Assembly: GCF_001625215.2 (NCBI RefSeq)
Contig: NC_030384.2
Coordinates: forward strand, 42,504,390-42,568,389
From: Daucus carota subsp. sativus
Taxonomy: Eukaryota > Streptophyta > Magnoliopsida > Apiales > Apiaceae
DNA: 64,000 nucleotides
Reading direction: 5' to 3'
Shown here: positions 11,464 through 23,974 of the stretch, piece after piece
Position numbering within the stretch: position 1 is the stretch's first letter
Layout: every line of letters starts with the position of its first letter
Position numbers and translations under genes: made by a program
Notes under the pieces: generated by a model
The model's database searches: none
What the model was told of the DNA's origin: nothing
What the model saw: the letters and a program-made list of their open reading frames with translations, nothing else

Positions 11464-13678
11464 TTGGTTGCAAGGCTACGTAGTCTGTATGAGCTTATTA
11501 TATAGGACAACAGACGAAGAATACCAAGTAGAGAATAAGATTTACTGAAGGATAATTCTTTGAGTAGTAAGAATATGCTATAACTAATTGCTCAGACAAT
11601 GTTGTTTAGTTGATGTCTTTACCCTCCCCTATCAATTTATTGTTGCTTACTTTATAGGAATCAGTAAAGCCCAGGGCTATCTGCGTATTACTGGCGTTTA
11701 ATATATTATACTACAGCCCTTGATCTTTCATACTAAGACCAATATTCGATCTGCAAAATGCTTAAAAAACTGTAGTAGGATTTCAGAGTTGGTTTTATTT
11801 GGATGAATAATTTATACCAGACGGCTGGATGGACGAATAAGGCATTTGAATATCCGAATATGCTCACTGATCGACGTGTTCTATAGCTACAACGCTAAAA
11901 CATCACAAATCACTAGAATACATTACGCCATTTACATTGAAACAAAATAGAGCCTCATATTCAAGACTCTCTGTCTCTTTATTACTTTAAAATGCCGCAA
12001 AAGAACAAGAGTTACTGAAACCATTGCTCTGCGACTTAAAGATGTAAAGATTGCGTTCACGATAACTATCTTTTGCATAGAGCTTACTCATTTTCTCACT
12101 GTTTCATTAGGCTGAAGAGCCAAACTAGCTGTATAAGTACACAATATTTTATTTAAAACCTCGCCATTTAACATGGCACGTATAACATATTTACATGCAC
12201 TGATGCGTAGACAAAGAGTCAGATGCGTATATGGACAGATCTAATGTTCTAGATGTTATCATGAGATGTACTCCCGTGTTTGTGCATATCTTCTGAGGGA
12301 TCTCTATTATTCATAAAGTGGCAAGCAGGTTGGGACAATTGAGCAGATGCTATGTCTGTTTCGCAAGAAATTCATTTGAAACTGATACCCGTTATGAATG
12401 TTGCATCAGCCAAGGAGGTTATTATGAAAAATCTTTCCTCTGTCAATCTATTAAAAGATGAGAATAAGAATCGGGAATGAGAATGTTGTATGAAAATTCT
12501 AATGAGAACAATATGAAATAGGCAAATATGGATTAATCCAAAATACTAACCTATGAGATAAAAGTTCTGATTTTTGGGACTCATAAATGCCCCTAAATGA
12601 ATATATCCATCAGCTTGTTTTTTTGTTTTGTTTTTGTCCTTTAACTCTCTCTAGATTCCCACCAGAGCTATTTACTTGTAAGTCTGTAACCTCATGTATG
12701 TTAGAGTACCTGAGGCCTGTGAGGCTACCTGCGAGCTGCTCTCTAGTTCTTATATATGTCGTAGGCCTAAAAACAATATCTGTTAAGAAGACAAGATTTA
12801 CGTCTCAGATTCTCAGACACTGACTGAATAGATTCAAGTTTCTAGTGGTAAGACAGGAAGTCTCATGCAACCTCCTTGATAACTTTCTGAACAGGTAGAG
12901 ATGCAGCAAGGAAACAGTTAGAAGAAAATCGATGGACAGTAAACACAAAAGTTTCTAATCAAATGACACTACTTAATAGTGTGAATGAGTGAGCTGACAA
13001 AAACAAGGAGCGGAAGAAGAAGCGTGGATGAATGATGGAAGTGACTTGAGAATTCAGATGCATTAACAGCAAACCAGATGGTAAACAAAGGTGCAAGACA
13101 GGAAGCAAAGGCCAATTCAAATTATGGGTTTATTGTAGTAGTAGTAAATCTTCAATTATGATGGTCGGTTGCAAATTGCAACACTGTATTTTCTTCACGT
13201 GCATCATTCTAATACACAAGTTTGCAAAATACCAACTCTTGCAAGACTTTTTTTCAGAAGCTTTGTAGATTTATTCCTCCAGTTTTAATCTTTAACCTAT
13301 AAAGAAAATCAATATTTTACATTATCTTATGACAAACCGAGTCTTCATAAAAATCCTGATCAACTGTCTACGAATTTATAGATTTTTTTTTTTAGAAAAT
13401 AGAGTTGAAATTTAGCAAAAAAAATAATAGTAAAATAAAACTGACAGAGACCCAACTGCTTGAAATTAATTATGAATCAAATCAGCATCAGAACAGAACT
13501 CAAAGCAGAACGTGGAAATATCTATTAGTGGCTTATTCTTGATCCTCATCCAACCCCCTATTTCTGTTCTGTCTGAATTGATGTTTGTAAACAGGAAATA
13601 AATGTATACACAACTGTATCATTAGTATAACTTCAAATCTTTGTTAGTGTTGGATTTGGTCAATTCAAATAGAGCAAG
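11464..13678. other. Divergent promoter region, no gene seen
   Basis: About 2.2 kb between the start of the minus-strand ligase gene and the start of the plus-strand sugar transporter gene. It should hold both promoters. I found no coding exon, RNA gene or clear transposon end. Open frames such as 12587-12823 look random. Confidence 0.5.
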
Positions 13679-16600
13679 ATGAGTTTCAGAGAGGATAGTG
13701 AAGATGGGAGAGATCTGAGGAAGCCATTTCTACATACAGGGAGTTGGTATCGAATGGGGTCACGCCAGTCAAGTATGATGAGCTCTTCACAGGGCATTCG
13801 TGACAACTCCATCTCTGTTCTTGCTTGTGTTCTTATTGTTGCTTTGGGTCCTATCCAGTTCGGTTTCACTGTAATTTCTCTCCTTCCCTGCTTCTATATC
13901 GTTTTTCAGATAGCCCATGTGTTTAAGATTCGATCTTGATGCTAGATAACCAATGGGTTTTGTTTACTTCATTAATGCAAGTAATATCTTGAAATTTGAA
14001 CTGTGGCCTGTGGGTTCTTGAGTGTTCTTTATTTACGATAATAGGTTTTGCCAAGTATTGGAAGAAAAAAGATTCAACCAAAGTTATAAGAATGAAGCTC
14101 AGAGATCATCTTATTGCTTGCATATTCTTTTTACAATATTTAGACTCTTGTAAAAAGGCAGTCATGTAGATTACTTTGATGATGTCATTTCATTCCATAT
14201 GTAGGCTGGATATTCTTCACCTACACAGGCTGCTTTATCCCGAGATCTTGGACTTACTGTGTCTGAGGTACAGATGATTTATGCTGCTTTTGATTTTTTA
14301 CTTTTTTCATTCAGTATTTATTTTTTTGGTAATTTTTGTTCAGTATTACTAACTCCATTTGTTAGGTCAGTTCTCATTGTTTGGTTCGTTATCAAATGTG
14401 GGTGCAATGTTGGGGGCAATAGCTAGCGGTCAACTTGCTGAGTATATGGGGCGTAAAGGGGTAAGTTTGTTTGATTATTGCAAAAAAGCCTATTGTCATT
14501 ACTTAAATCTTGGGTTAACTATAGATGAAGTCTGCTATTTATTAATATGCTTTGTGCTCTTGATTCACAGTCGTTAATGATTGCCGCTATCCCAAATATT
14601 ATCGGTTGGCTGGCGATATCATTTGCCAAAGTGAGATTCTCTATTAGTCTAAGCTCTACTGCATTTTTTGAAGTTGTTATTTTCTGCTATGTTTTACTAT
14701 GTCTACTCTCTTTTTTTCAATTGTTATTCTCTTAGGATTCTTCATTTTTGTACATGGGAAGGTTGCTGGAGGGATTTGGTGTTGGAATCATCTCTTACGT
14801 GGTAAAATTATTAATTTTTTTTCTATATGCTGTATGGACGGAATGTTGTGAGGAATGCTTATTGATAGAGCATATGCATCCTGTTTTAATTATAATTTAT
14901 AGGTTCCTGTATATATAGCTGAGATAGCACCTCAAAACCTCAGAGGAGGGCTGGGATCAGTCAACCAGGTGTGCTGACTATTATGCATATTTCATCTCAT
15001 GATGTACTAGTATGTGTTGCCATCATGTTCCCTTGGGATAAATTTTCATGATTTTTTGTTGTGCAGCTTTCGGTCACAATTGGAATTATGCTGTCTTATT
15101 TCCTAGGACTGTTTGCGAATTGGAGAGTGCTAGCAGTTCTAGGTATCTGTAGGACACTATTTCTCGCTCCTACTCAAAGATTTATTCCCTCTTATAGATT
15201 ATGTATTCTATTTGTTTTTCTTCGGATATTTAGTATCTACTTGTCTAACACATAAATCGTTTGTCTGTTGTAGGAACTTTGCCTTGTCTTGTACTGATTC
15301 CTGGACTCTTTTTTATCCCAGAATCGCCTCGGTGGTTGGTAAGTTTCTCGACAGATATGTTTTTCTTTCATGCTAATGTATATATGTTTTTGTGTGTGTG
15401 TGTAGTCACTGAACCACTTGTATATTAAATCCAGGCCAAAATGGGTATGACAGAGGATTTTGAATCTTCTTTGCAAGTTCTTCGTGGTTTTGAAACTGAC
15501 ATTTCTGTTGAAGTGAATGATATTAAGGTGAGTTTTCCTAAACAAGTCATGCTAACACACCAACCTTGACTGTTGCGTTTACTTTTTACTCAAGAGAAAG
15601 CAATCTATCAAATAATCAGGCTATTTTGGTGTGAAGGTGTTATATCTTAGTGAGGATATCAAACTCAAAGTCGGAAGTTTCTTATTTTTTCTCTGAAGAA
15701 AATTAATTATTTATGGGTGATTTTAATGGGCAGAGGGCAGTGGCATCAACAAGTAGAAGAAATGCAATCCGTTTTGGGGACCTCAAACAAAGAAAATATT
15801 GGTTTCCTCTGATGGTAAATACAACACCTTGTATGTTTTTAGTATGAACTCTATTTGTAGTATTTAATTTCAACTGACATGATAAATGATAGGATAGAAT
15901 ATAATGAAACCACTTATCATTATATTATGCAGATAGGAATTGGATTGCTTGTCTTTCAACAACTAACTGGAATTAACGGTGTTCTGTTCTATTCAAGCAC
16001 AATTTTTGAATCTGCCGGTTAGTTTTTTTTTTCCCTTTTCTCTGATTAAATTTATGCTTAAGCCAGTTCATTTTTGTTAGTGCAGGCCTCCAGAATTATG
16101 ATGTAATATTAAATATATAGTCCTCTATATGACTTGAAGTATGACATTGTATACTGTAGCTGTTTTAAGGGGGGAAAAATCCTCTTGCTCCCAACAAATT
16201 TTTCTATTTTAAAGTTTTGTGTTTTTGATAATGCTGTAAATATTACCATAAACTTGCTTTTATGCATATTATTTTCCACTGATTTGAAAGGTAGAGTTTG
16301 TGATTAATTTAAGTATGACATCTTCTGTTTGACTGAATTATAGGGATTTCATCAAGCAATGTTGCTACTTTTGGACTTGGTGCTATTCAGGTACAGCGTG
16401 CAAGCTTTTCCCTCAGAATGATATCCTTGCATGTTCATTACAGTATGTGACAATGAACAAGTTTCTTTACTCGTTTGAATGTGAGCAATGATTTAAATCA
16501 TACCAGGTGATAGCTACTGCAGTTTCTACCTCTTTAGTGGACAAAACTGGTCGTAGGATTCTGCTTATTGTGAGTTTGTGCAAAAATCGTGAGATTTTCT

Positions 16601-18026
16601 TTTATATAAAATCTGTTATAGCAGATGGCTCACTGAGCTTCTATTATTTGTTGCAGGTCTCCTCCTCTGGAATGACTATCAGTCTCTTAGTTGTTGCAGT
16701 GGCATTCTTTGCAAAGGTTGTGCTATTCCTAAAACTTCATTTTTTGACAAGGTCTTGTGTGTGCATGTAGAACATCAATTGAGAAATGATCCAAGTCTGT
16801 GTTCTTGATAATAACAACATATCATGTTGATTTTATGATTGGAAATAGATTTAGTTAAATATTCATTTAGGTTGACATCCTAAATTATTGTAGATTGTAA
16901 GCTAGATCATCTCCTTAAATAATTTTCTTAATTTAGGTATTGAGCAAGGAGTTAGTTGAGCATTACACATTATTTACTAATTTGAGCTATTATTTGACAA
17001 TCATATTTCTTCTTAACTCTTTTTTGCAAGTTCGTTTGTGCTTTAGCCCTCCAGCTACATTTTATATCTTGTGAAGTTTCTAAATATGCACGGATAAGTA
17101 GAAGATGTATTATTTAAAAATTGATCTAAAAGAAACTAATATTAAGTAAAATAATCTTTTCAGTTGCCTGTGTATGTCAATTTCATGCCTACATGATTTA
17201 TTATTTGTCCCTCACATTGGTGGTCAATCTCAGGGTTACGTATCAGAAACTTCTACCCTCTATAGCTTTTTGGGCTACTTGTCACTTCTTGGAGTAGTGG
17301 TAAGTTTTAGATTACTAAACAATTAATCTCCTTTACTACATCTGTTTGATTTGGTTTGTGTTTCTGAAATCCTGTTTCAGGGAATGGTCATTGCCTTCTC
17401 GCTAGGAATGGGGCCTATTCCTTGGGTTATAATGTCTGAGGTAAAGTTGGTTAGATGCAACTATGAACTAGCGACATATCTGTGCTCAAGTCTTGAGAAA
17501 TAAAAGTTCTGTTGAAGTATGAGTTAATATGAAAATAACCTAGAAAGCTGGGGTGTGGCACTCTACTGCCATACTGTGCATTGACCCTCGAGTCGTGATA
17601 ATTTGCATCCAACAGGACCAACACCAATTGTGTCATGTAGCCTGCTTCAACTAATTACATTCCCTAATGTTCTACATCTGGCTCGCAGATTTTGCCGATT
17701 AATATTAAAGGCCTTGCTGGAAGTATTGCAACTCTGGCAAACTGGTTCATTGCATGGTTGGTTACCCTGAGTGCGCCCATGCTGTTGTCTTGGAGTACTG
17801 GAGGTTTTACTTATTCTCTCAACCTTTGAAGATGACGAATGATCATTATGCATCTTAGTTTGGTTCTTTTTGTCATTTTTTTTGTTAATTGCACTTTTTG
17901 ACATCTTCTACAGGAACTTTTTCTATATACTTGCTCATGTGTGCTTTCACCTTGGCATTTGCGGCCAGTTTGGTTCCTGAAACTAAAGGGAAAACTTTGG
18001 AGGAGATACAATCGTCCTTCAGATGA
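13679..18026 (+). CDS. ERDL6: ERD6-like (ERDL6-type) vacuolar sugar transporter, 18 exons, 486 aa
   Basis: Major-facilitator sugar porter. The Arabidopsis relative ERDL6 lies in the tonoplast and exports glucose from the vacuole. Exons: 13679-13870, 14205-14267, 14371-14460, 14571-14630, 14736-14801, 14903-14968, 15067-15142, 15274-15338, 15435-15527, 15734-15814, 15933-16017, 16344-16390, 16507-16569, 16657-16716, 17234-17299, 17381-17440, 17689-17803, 17914-18026. The sum is 1461 bases, in frame, 486 aa, against about 487 in Arabidopsis. Markers: N-terminal [18 protein letters not shown], typical of the ERDL6 subgroup, then [29 protein letters not shown] and the ending [10 protein letters not shown]. 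Twelve membrane segments are expected. For exon 3 I used the second of two nearby AGs (after GTCAG at 14370), since the first would shift the frame. It converges on KCS4. Confidence 0.95.
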
Positions 18027-19003
18027 GATTCTTTTCTCTCTACCGCATATCTTTGTCCTTAAATTTCTTTTGTATTTATTGTACTTGCTGTGTATTCTTT
18101 GGCTACAATTCTTGTATTATGTGTTGAATAATATGTATAGAAACAGAAATCTCTTCTGTGTATTCTTTGCTGACAGTTCTATAATTTCTACAAGCATGAA
18201 CCAGCTTATTCTTTTGGTTATGTATGAATACTTGTGAATGCAATTGTGGTTGCTTTAGGGATAAATTCTTCAATTGCTTTCAGACTTGAATTTAGGAGCA
18301 CTGAGAAGTGACAACATTTCATTAAAGCAATCATATGTCTACTTAACAAAAATCAATATGTATATCAAAAGCAATATGTGATGAAACTCAGTTATGCATC
18401 TTCTCGCGTGATTTAAATTGTATGAAACTTGTATCGTCAAACTCTGTTGGTTTTTGTGTCTAAGCTCTCAAGCAGAGGGTCTGCACAACTGCAGTCTAGG
18501 AATTTATATTATGACAGCTGGTCCAGAACATACGTATGTGAGTAGCATAAGTCCGGCGGGAAAAAAAGCATTGGACGTGAAAAATCCTAGGATGAGATAA
18601 TTTTCCGCTGAATGATATTGTAGCACCCCCGTATATACATCAAAAACTTAAGGTTAACCTGTTCAACACTTTTTTGCTTTTCATCATACTACTAACATGC
18701 GTATGTCAACTCGGACCCTTATATCATACTATGATCAACTTAAATTAAGTTGCTGACAGGGTACTAACACAATCAAGAACAGGCCATGGTCATTTGGCAG
18801 TACTCCAATTAGAGTACTGCATTATAACTTAATAGTACAGCACAATGTAGCAAGTAAAATCACAGACACGGCAAAACAACAATGACTATAGCAGACTCAC
18901 TAATTTTGCCCAACTTATCAAAATAAACCTAGGCTAACGAATAAAAACATGATAAATATAACAGGCTAGCGAATGAGCAATATCGTTCTCACTGATCTTT
19001 GTA
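18027..19003. other. Spacer between convergent ERDL6 and KCS4 genes
   Basis: About 1 kb holding the 3' UTRs of two genes pointing at each other. A 60-codon open frame at 18418-18600 has no recognisable product and is not called. Confidence 0.6.
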
Positions 19004-20551
19004 CTACGAGACTACCTTCACGGGATACTTGTCGATGCAGTCCTCCCAGGGACCATTAGAAGACACTTTCACATTCCGGAGTGCCTGCCATACTGCACTG
19101 TTGCATTTAAATCCACTCCCAAAGGCAATCTGCCAGACTCGGTGACCCTTGTGCATTCTTCCCTTGGCCTCGGTATAGGCTAATTCGTACCAGATGGAGC
19201 TTGATGAAGTGTTCCCAAACCGATGTAGAGCCATCCTAGAAGCCTCCACATGAACTGGCAGCAACTGCAGATTCTTTTCAAGTTCATCAATCACAGCCCT
19301 TCCTCCAGCATGTATACAGAAATGATCAAAAGCCAGCTTGAAATCCGGGATATAAGGCTTTACACGAGGATTGAAAGATTTCTTCACCAACAAAGTAGCA
19401 AAAAACAAAAGCTGCTCACTGATCGGAAGCACCAGAGGCCCCAAAGTAGTAATATTCGTCTTCAGAGCCCCGCCTGCAATCGCCATAAGATCCTTGGACA
19501 ACGACACACCAGTCTTCCCCACATCATCCTGCTCCTGATAAACACACTGAAACGCCTTATCATCCGCCCCACAATGAGTCCTCACCACATGAACAAGCTT
19601 ATACTTAGCCCTCCTCCTATCCCCCGTCTTGTTAGACAACAAAACCGCGGAACCCCCAACCCTAAACAAACAATTCGGAATCAACATCGCCTTCTTATTC
19701 CCAAAATACCAATTCTGCGTTATATTCTCCGTGCTCACCACCACCGCATAAGTATTCCTATGAACCAACAACATATCCTTAGCAAGATCAACCGCAATCA
19801 CCCCCGCACTGCACCCCATTCCCCCCAAATTAAAACTCCTCACATTCCCCCTCAGCTTATACTTATTCACAATCATCGCCGACAACGAAGGCGTCGGGTT
19901 AAACAAGCTACAATTCACCACCAGAATCCCAATATCCTTAGCCTTAACACCAGTATTCCTAAACAAGCTATCTAGCGCCCCGTACATAACATTCTCCGCT
20001 TCCTCCCTGGCCGCCGCCATCGACGGCCTGGGAGGAATCGAATGCATCGCCTCCGGCACATACGTCTCCTCCCCGAGCCCCGACCTTTCCAGAATCTTCC
20101 TCTGGAACTCCAGCGCTGACTCATCAAAGTCGCCAGTCAACCTGGAATGCCGCATAAACTGATCAGCCGGAGCTTTCAGCTCATCAGGCGGCCTGTAACA
20201 CGAGTAATCAATCAAGTAAACGGGCCTGGGCCGGGTCATGATAAACATGGTGAGAGCGAACACCGAAGCAGCGAAGAAAAGAATGACGAAGACGAGATTG
20301 TACTTGAGGTGGAGCCAGAGATGGTGAATGTCGTGAGAGCTCGTCTGTGAGGCTTGAACGAGAGTGATGATTATGAATGGGACGAGAAAGAGAGTGAAGA
20401 GATTGGAGATTAGGTAATGGTAGCCGAGCTTCACGTACTTGAGATTGACGGTCTGGAGGAAATCAGGGAGGAGCCTGGAGGAGGAGTGGTGGATCTGGAC
20501 TCCGACTGCCACGTCGGCACCGCCGCCGGGAATGTTGCCGGAGTCTGCCAT
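19004..20551 (-). CDS. KCS4: 3-ketoacyl-CoA synthase, KCS4 type, 515 aa
   Basis: Condensing enzyme of the endoplasmic-reticulum fatty-acid elongase: it joins malonyl-CoA to a long-chain acyl-CoA as the first step of very-long-chain fatty-acid synthesis for waxes, sphingolipids and storage lipids. Two N-terminal membrane segments (about 48-66 and 86-105) precede the FAE1-type condensing domain. The catalytic triad is visible: Cys247 in GGMGCSAG, His414 in HFCIHAGG and Asn447 in RFGNTSSSS. Near-identity to what I know of Arabidopsis KCS4, from the N-terminal VGVQI and [20 protein letters not shown] to the ending [11 protein letters not shown], separates it from the related KCS11. Intronless and full length. 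The C-rich antisense frame at 19250-19975 is a shadow of this gene. Confidence 0.95.
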   Translation of the reverse strand: MADSGNIPGGGADVAVGVQIHHSSSRLLPDFLQTVNLKYVKLGYHYLISNLFTLFLVPFIIITLVQASQTSSHDIHHLWLHLKYNLVFVILFFAASVFALTMFIMTRPRPVYLIDYSCYRPPDELKAPADQFMRHSRLTGDFDESALEFQRKILERSGLGEETYVPEAMHSIPPRPSMAAAREEAENVMYGALDSLFRNTGVKAKDIGILVVNCSLFNPTPSLSAMIVNKYKLRGNVRSFNLGGMGCSAGVIAVDLAKDMLLVHRNTYAVVVSTENITQNWYFGNKKAMLIPNCLFRVGGSAVLLSNKTGDRRRAKYKLVHVVRTHCGADDKAFQCVYQEQDDVGKTGVSLSKDLMAIAGGALKTNITTLGPLVLPISEQLLFFATLLVKKSFNPRVKPYIPDFKLAFDHFCIHAGGRAVIDELEKNLQLLPVHVEASRMALHRFGNTSSSSIWYELAYTEAKGRMHKGHRVWQIAFGSGFKCNSAVWQALRNVKVSSNGPWEDCIDKYPVKVVS

Positions 20552-20833
20552 GGCGGCGGTTATGATATGGAATGATGAGTGTAGCTAGTTCAACTAGTAG
20601 TAGAGTTAGTAAATGATGATGATGATGCGATAGAAATGTGTTGGAGTATTATAGATGAATAAAGTAATATGCGGGATTTCGTGCGCCAACTGGATTCTGA
20701 ATATTATCAACTATCAAGAAGATTGTTTTGATTGGAACCAACTTTTTAATTACGGTCTCATTAGTGTATCTGCGTTTGAAATTCAGTGCCCCCTTCTTAT
20801 TAATATATTTTAATATTTTAATTTACGGTTATT

Positions 20834-21010
20834 CTAATGTTTGTCCATGGGCACATGCTGAGCACTAAAATTTATAAATTTGGAGAGTTTTGATTGGTTT
20901 ACCCTCTCTAATGATGGTGGACCATCCTGCAATTACAACAACTACACCAATCAAAACCCTCCAAATTGATGAATTGTTGTGCTTAGCATGTGCCCATAGA
21001 CACACACTAG
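20834..21010. mobile_element. MITE with long terminal inverted repeats
   Basis: The two ends are near-perfect inverted repeats: left CCATGGGCACATGCTGAGCA, right reverse complement CTATGGGCACATGCTAAGCA. Pairing continues inwards through the shared blocks AATTTGGAG and GTTTTGATTGGT, so almost the whole 177 bases folds on itself. No coding capacity. The outer border and target-site duplication are not clear, so the superfamily is left open. Confidence 0.75.
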
Positions 21011-21360
21011 ACAAACCCTTTAATTTAATAGTGAAATTTAATGTTCCGTTCTATTTTAGATGCTACTTACACACGTTAACATACCGATTATTCATTTTTT
21101 TCATCTTTATTCGTATTATTATTTTATGATATTTACACTTCTAAATTATTTGATCATATAACTGAAATAATTATATCCACAAGATCGTCTTGTGTTTTGT
21201 AGGACTTTTTTTGACTAAAACACAACATGATCAAGCGTTTTCGTCCAAGTATCAAAAACACTAGATTATCCGACGTTAATAAATAGTATTTGAGACCATT
21301 TTTCCCGACTATGTTATTTTGAACAATATTTATGGATTTTGTGACAATTGGGACATTTTC

Positions 21361-21480
21361 TCACATGAAGGAAGTAGTTCGAAATCTTATTTTGTTTTTT
21401 TTAAAAAAAATAATATATTCCCACATGAAGGAAGTATTCCGAAACCTTTTTTTGTTTTTTTTAAAAATAATATAAACACG
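21361..21480. repeat. 60-base tandem duplication
   Basis: Bases 21361-21420 and 21421-21480 are two copies of one 60-base unit. Each starts CACATGAAGGAAGTA and contains a run TTTTGTTTTTTTTAAAAA. Differences are scattered single bases plus a small change at the end. It is a local duplication with no coding meaning that I can see. Confidence 0.8.
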
Positions 21481-21663
21481 ATTTCATTCTTCCCCGTAAA
21501 ACCTCTCACGTTGTAATTTAGAAGTTAAAAATATCTGCCATTTATAAATATTATTAAAAATATATACACTTAAAATATTATTAAAAATATATACACTTAA
21601 AAGATATAAAAGGGCCAGATGGGCCATGCTTTGTGATGAATTAGACAACCAGTACCAGGTTTA

Positions 21664-22099
21664 CGGGGTGTATTCGATTGAAATTTTAATGGATTGTTTT
21701 TAGTCTATGGATTTTAATAGATTGTGTCTGATTTTGATTTTGTGTGGATTCTTAATAAAATGTCGTAGAGTTTATAGGATTTAAGCACAATACTTCAAAA
21801 TCCCATTGATTTTGGTGGGATTTCAAGAAACTTAAAGTACACTGAAAAATGCCACAAAATCCATTAGCATTTGAATACCATCAGATTTTAATGGATTTTA
21901 AAAAATCTCAATTGAATATTATAGGATTTTAAAGCATAATTTAAAATCTCAATTGAATACCACCGGATTTTGTAGCATAATTTAAAATCTTAATTGAATA
22001 CCTCAAGATTTTAATGGATTTCAAACAATCCCCATCGAATACCCTCGAATTTCATGAATGCAAAAAAATATTTTAAAATCTCAATTTAATACACCCCTG
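21664..22099. mobile_element. Tourist-like (PIF/Harbinger) MITE, 436 bases
   Basis: The left end CGGGGTGTATTCGATTGA and the reverse complement of the right end CAGGGGTGTATTAAATTGA are terminal inverted repeats. TTA stands on both sides (21661-21663 and 22100-22102), the 3-base duplication expected of PIF/Harbinger elements. The interior carries diverged tandem copies of a unit of about 50 bases around TTTAAAATCTCAATTGAATACC. It has no open frame of note. Confidence 0.8.
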
Positions 22100-23333
22100 T
22101 TAGATAATAGTTTATCTAAGTAAAGAACCAAAACTAAGCAGAGGACTTGAAAAAAAAAAAGTAGAGGAAAAATGTGAAGAAGCGCGTAAAATAAATTATG
22201 ATTATCCTGCACTGCAAGAGGAACCCGCCTTCCAGCATTGACCAGGTTGAAATTAGAGACGCCCGTAACAGGAGCTCATTCTGTGACACACGAGGGGTGT
22301 CCCCCATTTTTCGAACAATAAAAACAAAGATGCGGAAGAGATTACTCCTATTTTTAACGGTCGTTTGTTTCCCTGAAGGAATTGCAATTTCCTATAAACA
22401 CATGCTCCACAGTCCACACATATCTACAGAATCGATTTTGTAAAGATAGTTCGTCACTTCGTTATTTATGACTCAAAATCTTTTAAGAAATGAGATCTTT
22501 TTTATAGGAATAGCATATTGGTTGGATATGTTCTTGTAGTAATAAAATTTTGAATTAATAATATTACTAGTCCACATGAATATATAATTCTATAAATAAG
22601 GAGCTTTAAAGAGAAAATGTTTCATATATAAAATGAAATAAAAGTTAGCATTCTCAGCTTCTTACGAGTGTTTTGGTTTTTTATATAAACGGATTAAGAA
22701 AAGTAGCCGAAATTGCTGTCGAAAAAAACCGAAAGTCGTCTTGCCCAGAAAGAGCACTATATCTCCAGTATTATAAATCCTTTATTTAAATATAATTTTT
22801 ATATATTATAAATAAAATTATATAGATTATATAAAAAAGCAATAAAAATATTATTGTTATCTATAATTTTATCTGTAGACCGACAAGGTGTTACAAATTA
22901 TCTACTATCACATTAAAATAATATATTATAATATAACATCTAAAATGATAACGACGTACTCATTTAAAACATAGTCGATCCACACGCACACAAAATATTT
23001 TACGGGTTCATTAAGCCCAATAACTTTAGTCTAAGAGAAGACGGCTGCAAACAGTAAACATGACCGGCCATAGGCCCATATACACAACACAATTCTTATA
23101 TGTATGTATATTAGTAATTATTATTATATGAATATTTAAAAATAAGCTTGAGAACATTACCAAAAAAATAAAAAATAAGCTTGGTAAAAAACTGATTTCA
23201 CTCACAAAAGCTATTTTTTTTCCCGCCATACTCACAAAAGTTTTTTAAAGATACATACATTTGAAAATTTAATTATATACAGAATATTATCACTTTCCCT
23301 CACGAAAACAACTCATTAATAACTAGTCAGCCA

Positions 23334-23678
23334 CAGTGTTCTAAAAATTCCCGGTTTAATCGATTAATCCCCTGCAAGATCGGCCACCGATTTGATTTTT
23401 GAAATCCGATTAATCCTTATATATATCTCTTAATCGAAGTATATATGATATATTATTAAAATTAAAATACTATATTACTTTAAATATGAATAATTATATA
23501 GTTTATGAATATAATATATATATTAGTTACTAAATACCTAATATAATAATAACTAAATATTAAATAATATTTTAATATTAAAATAAATCCGATTTTCACT
23601 CCGATTAATCCCCGATTTCCGATTAATCCCTGAATCGGTAGCTTAACCGATTATGTCCGATTGCCGATTTATGTAATG
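23334..23678. mobile_element. hAT-like MITE, copy 1 (GATTAATC family)
   Basis: Flanked by a perfect 8-base duplication GTCAGCCA (23326-23333 and 23679-23686), the hallmark of hAT insertion. It starts CAGTGTTCTAAAAATTCCCG; the right end is an imperfect inverted match. The interior is full of CCGATTAATCC and ATCGG blocks around a TA-rich core. The same family occurs at 46035-46613. Confidence 0.8.
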
Positions 23679-23974
23679 GTCAGCCAATCAAAATCAAATT
23701 TATTTGCTACCTGTAAACTTGAAATTTCAAAATCACCACCGATTTAGTGAATTTATGCTACAATTTCTTGTATTGGTTTTATCACAAAAAGCCTCGTCCT
23801 TCGGCTATTTTTTTCCCCCAACTTGTTAGGATAATTTACATTTAATTATTTTTCGAGTCAGTACTTGTCAAAACCCAGCAAAACCCTTTTTCCCTAGAAA
23901 CCCAGAAATAGAAAGGCAGAAGTGAACAGATCACAACTCAACTCACCCCTTGTCATCTTGAATCACCTCAATTC

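Larger units (their letters stand above)
20552..23974. other. Repeat-rich intergenic region
   Basis: About 3.4 kb between the divergent KCS4 and Maf genes. It contains the KCS4 promoter, a 177-base palindromic element, a 60-base tandem duplication, a 436-base Tourist-like MITE and a 345-base hAT-like MITE, each listed separately. No gene is supported; the frame at 21319-21516 merely translates the tandem repeat. Confidence 0.6.

Noticed and set aside
14361-14370. Upstream AG acceptor for sugar-transporter exon 3
   Set aside because: Using AG at 14364-14365 would add five bases and shift the frame; the next AG at 14369-14370 gives the conserved protein.
19250-19975. 241-codon open frame antisense to KCS4
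   Set aside because: It is a mirror of a strongly conserved, C-rich coding region; the product is basic and low-complexity and matches nothing.
21319-21516. 65-codon frame with an internal repeat (HEGS...FFVFFK)
   Set aside because: It simply translates the 60-base tandem duplication; no start context or relatives.
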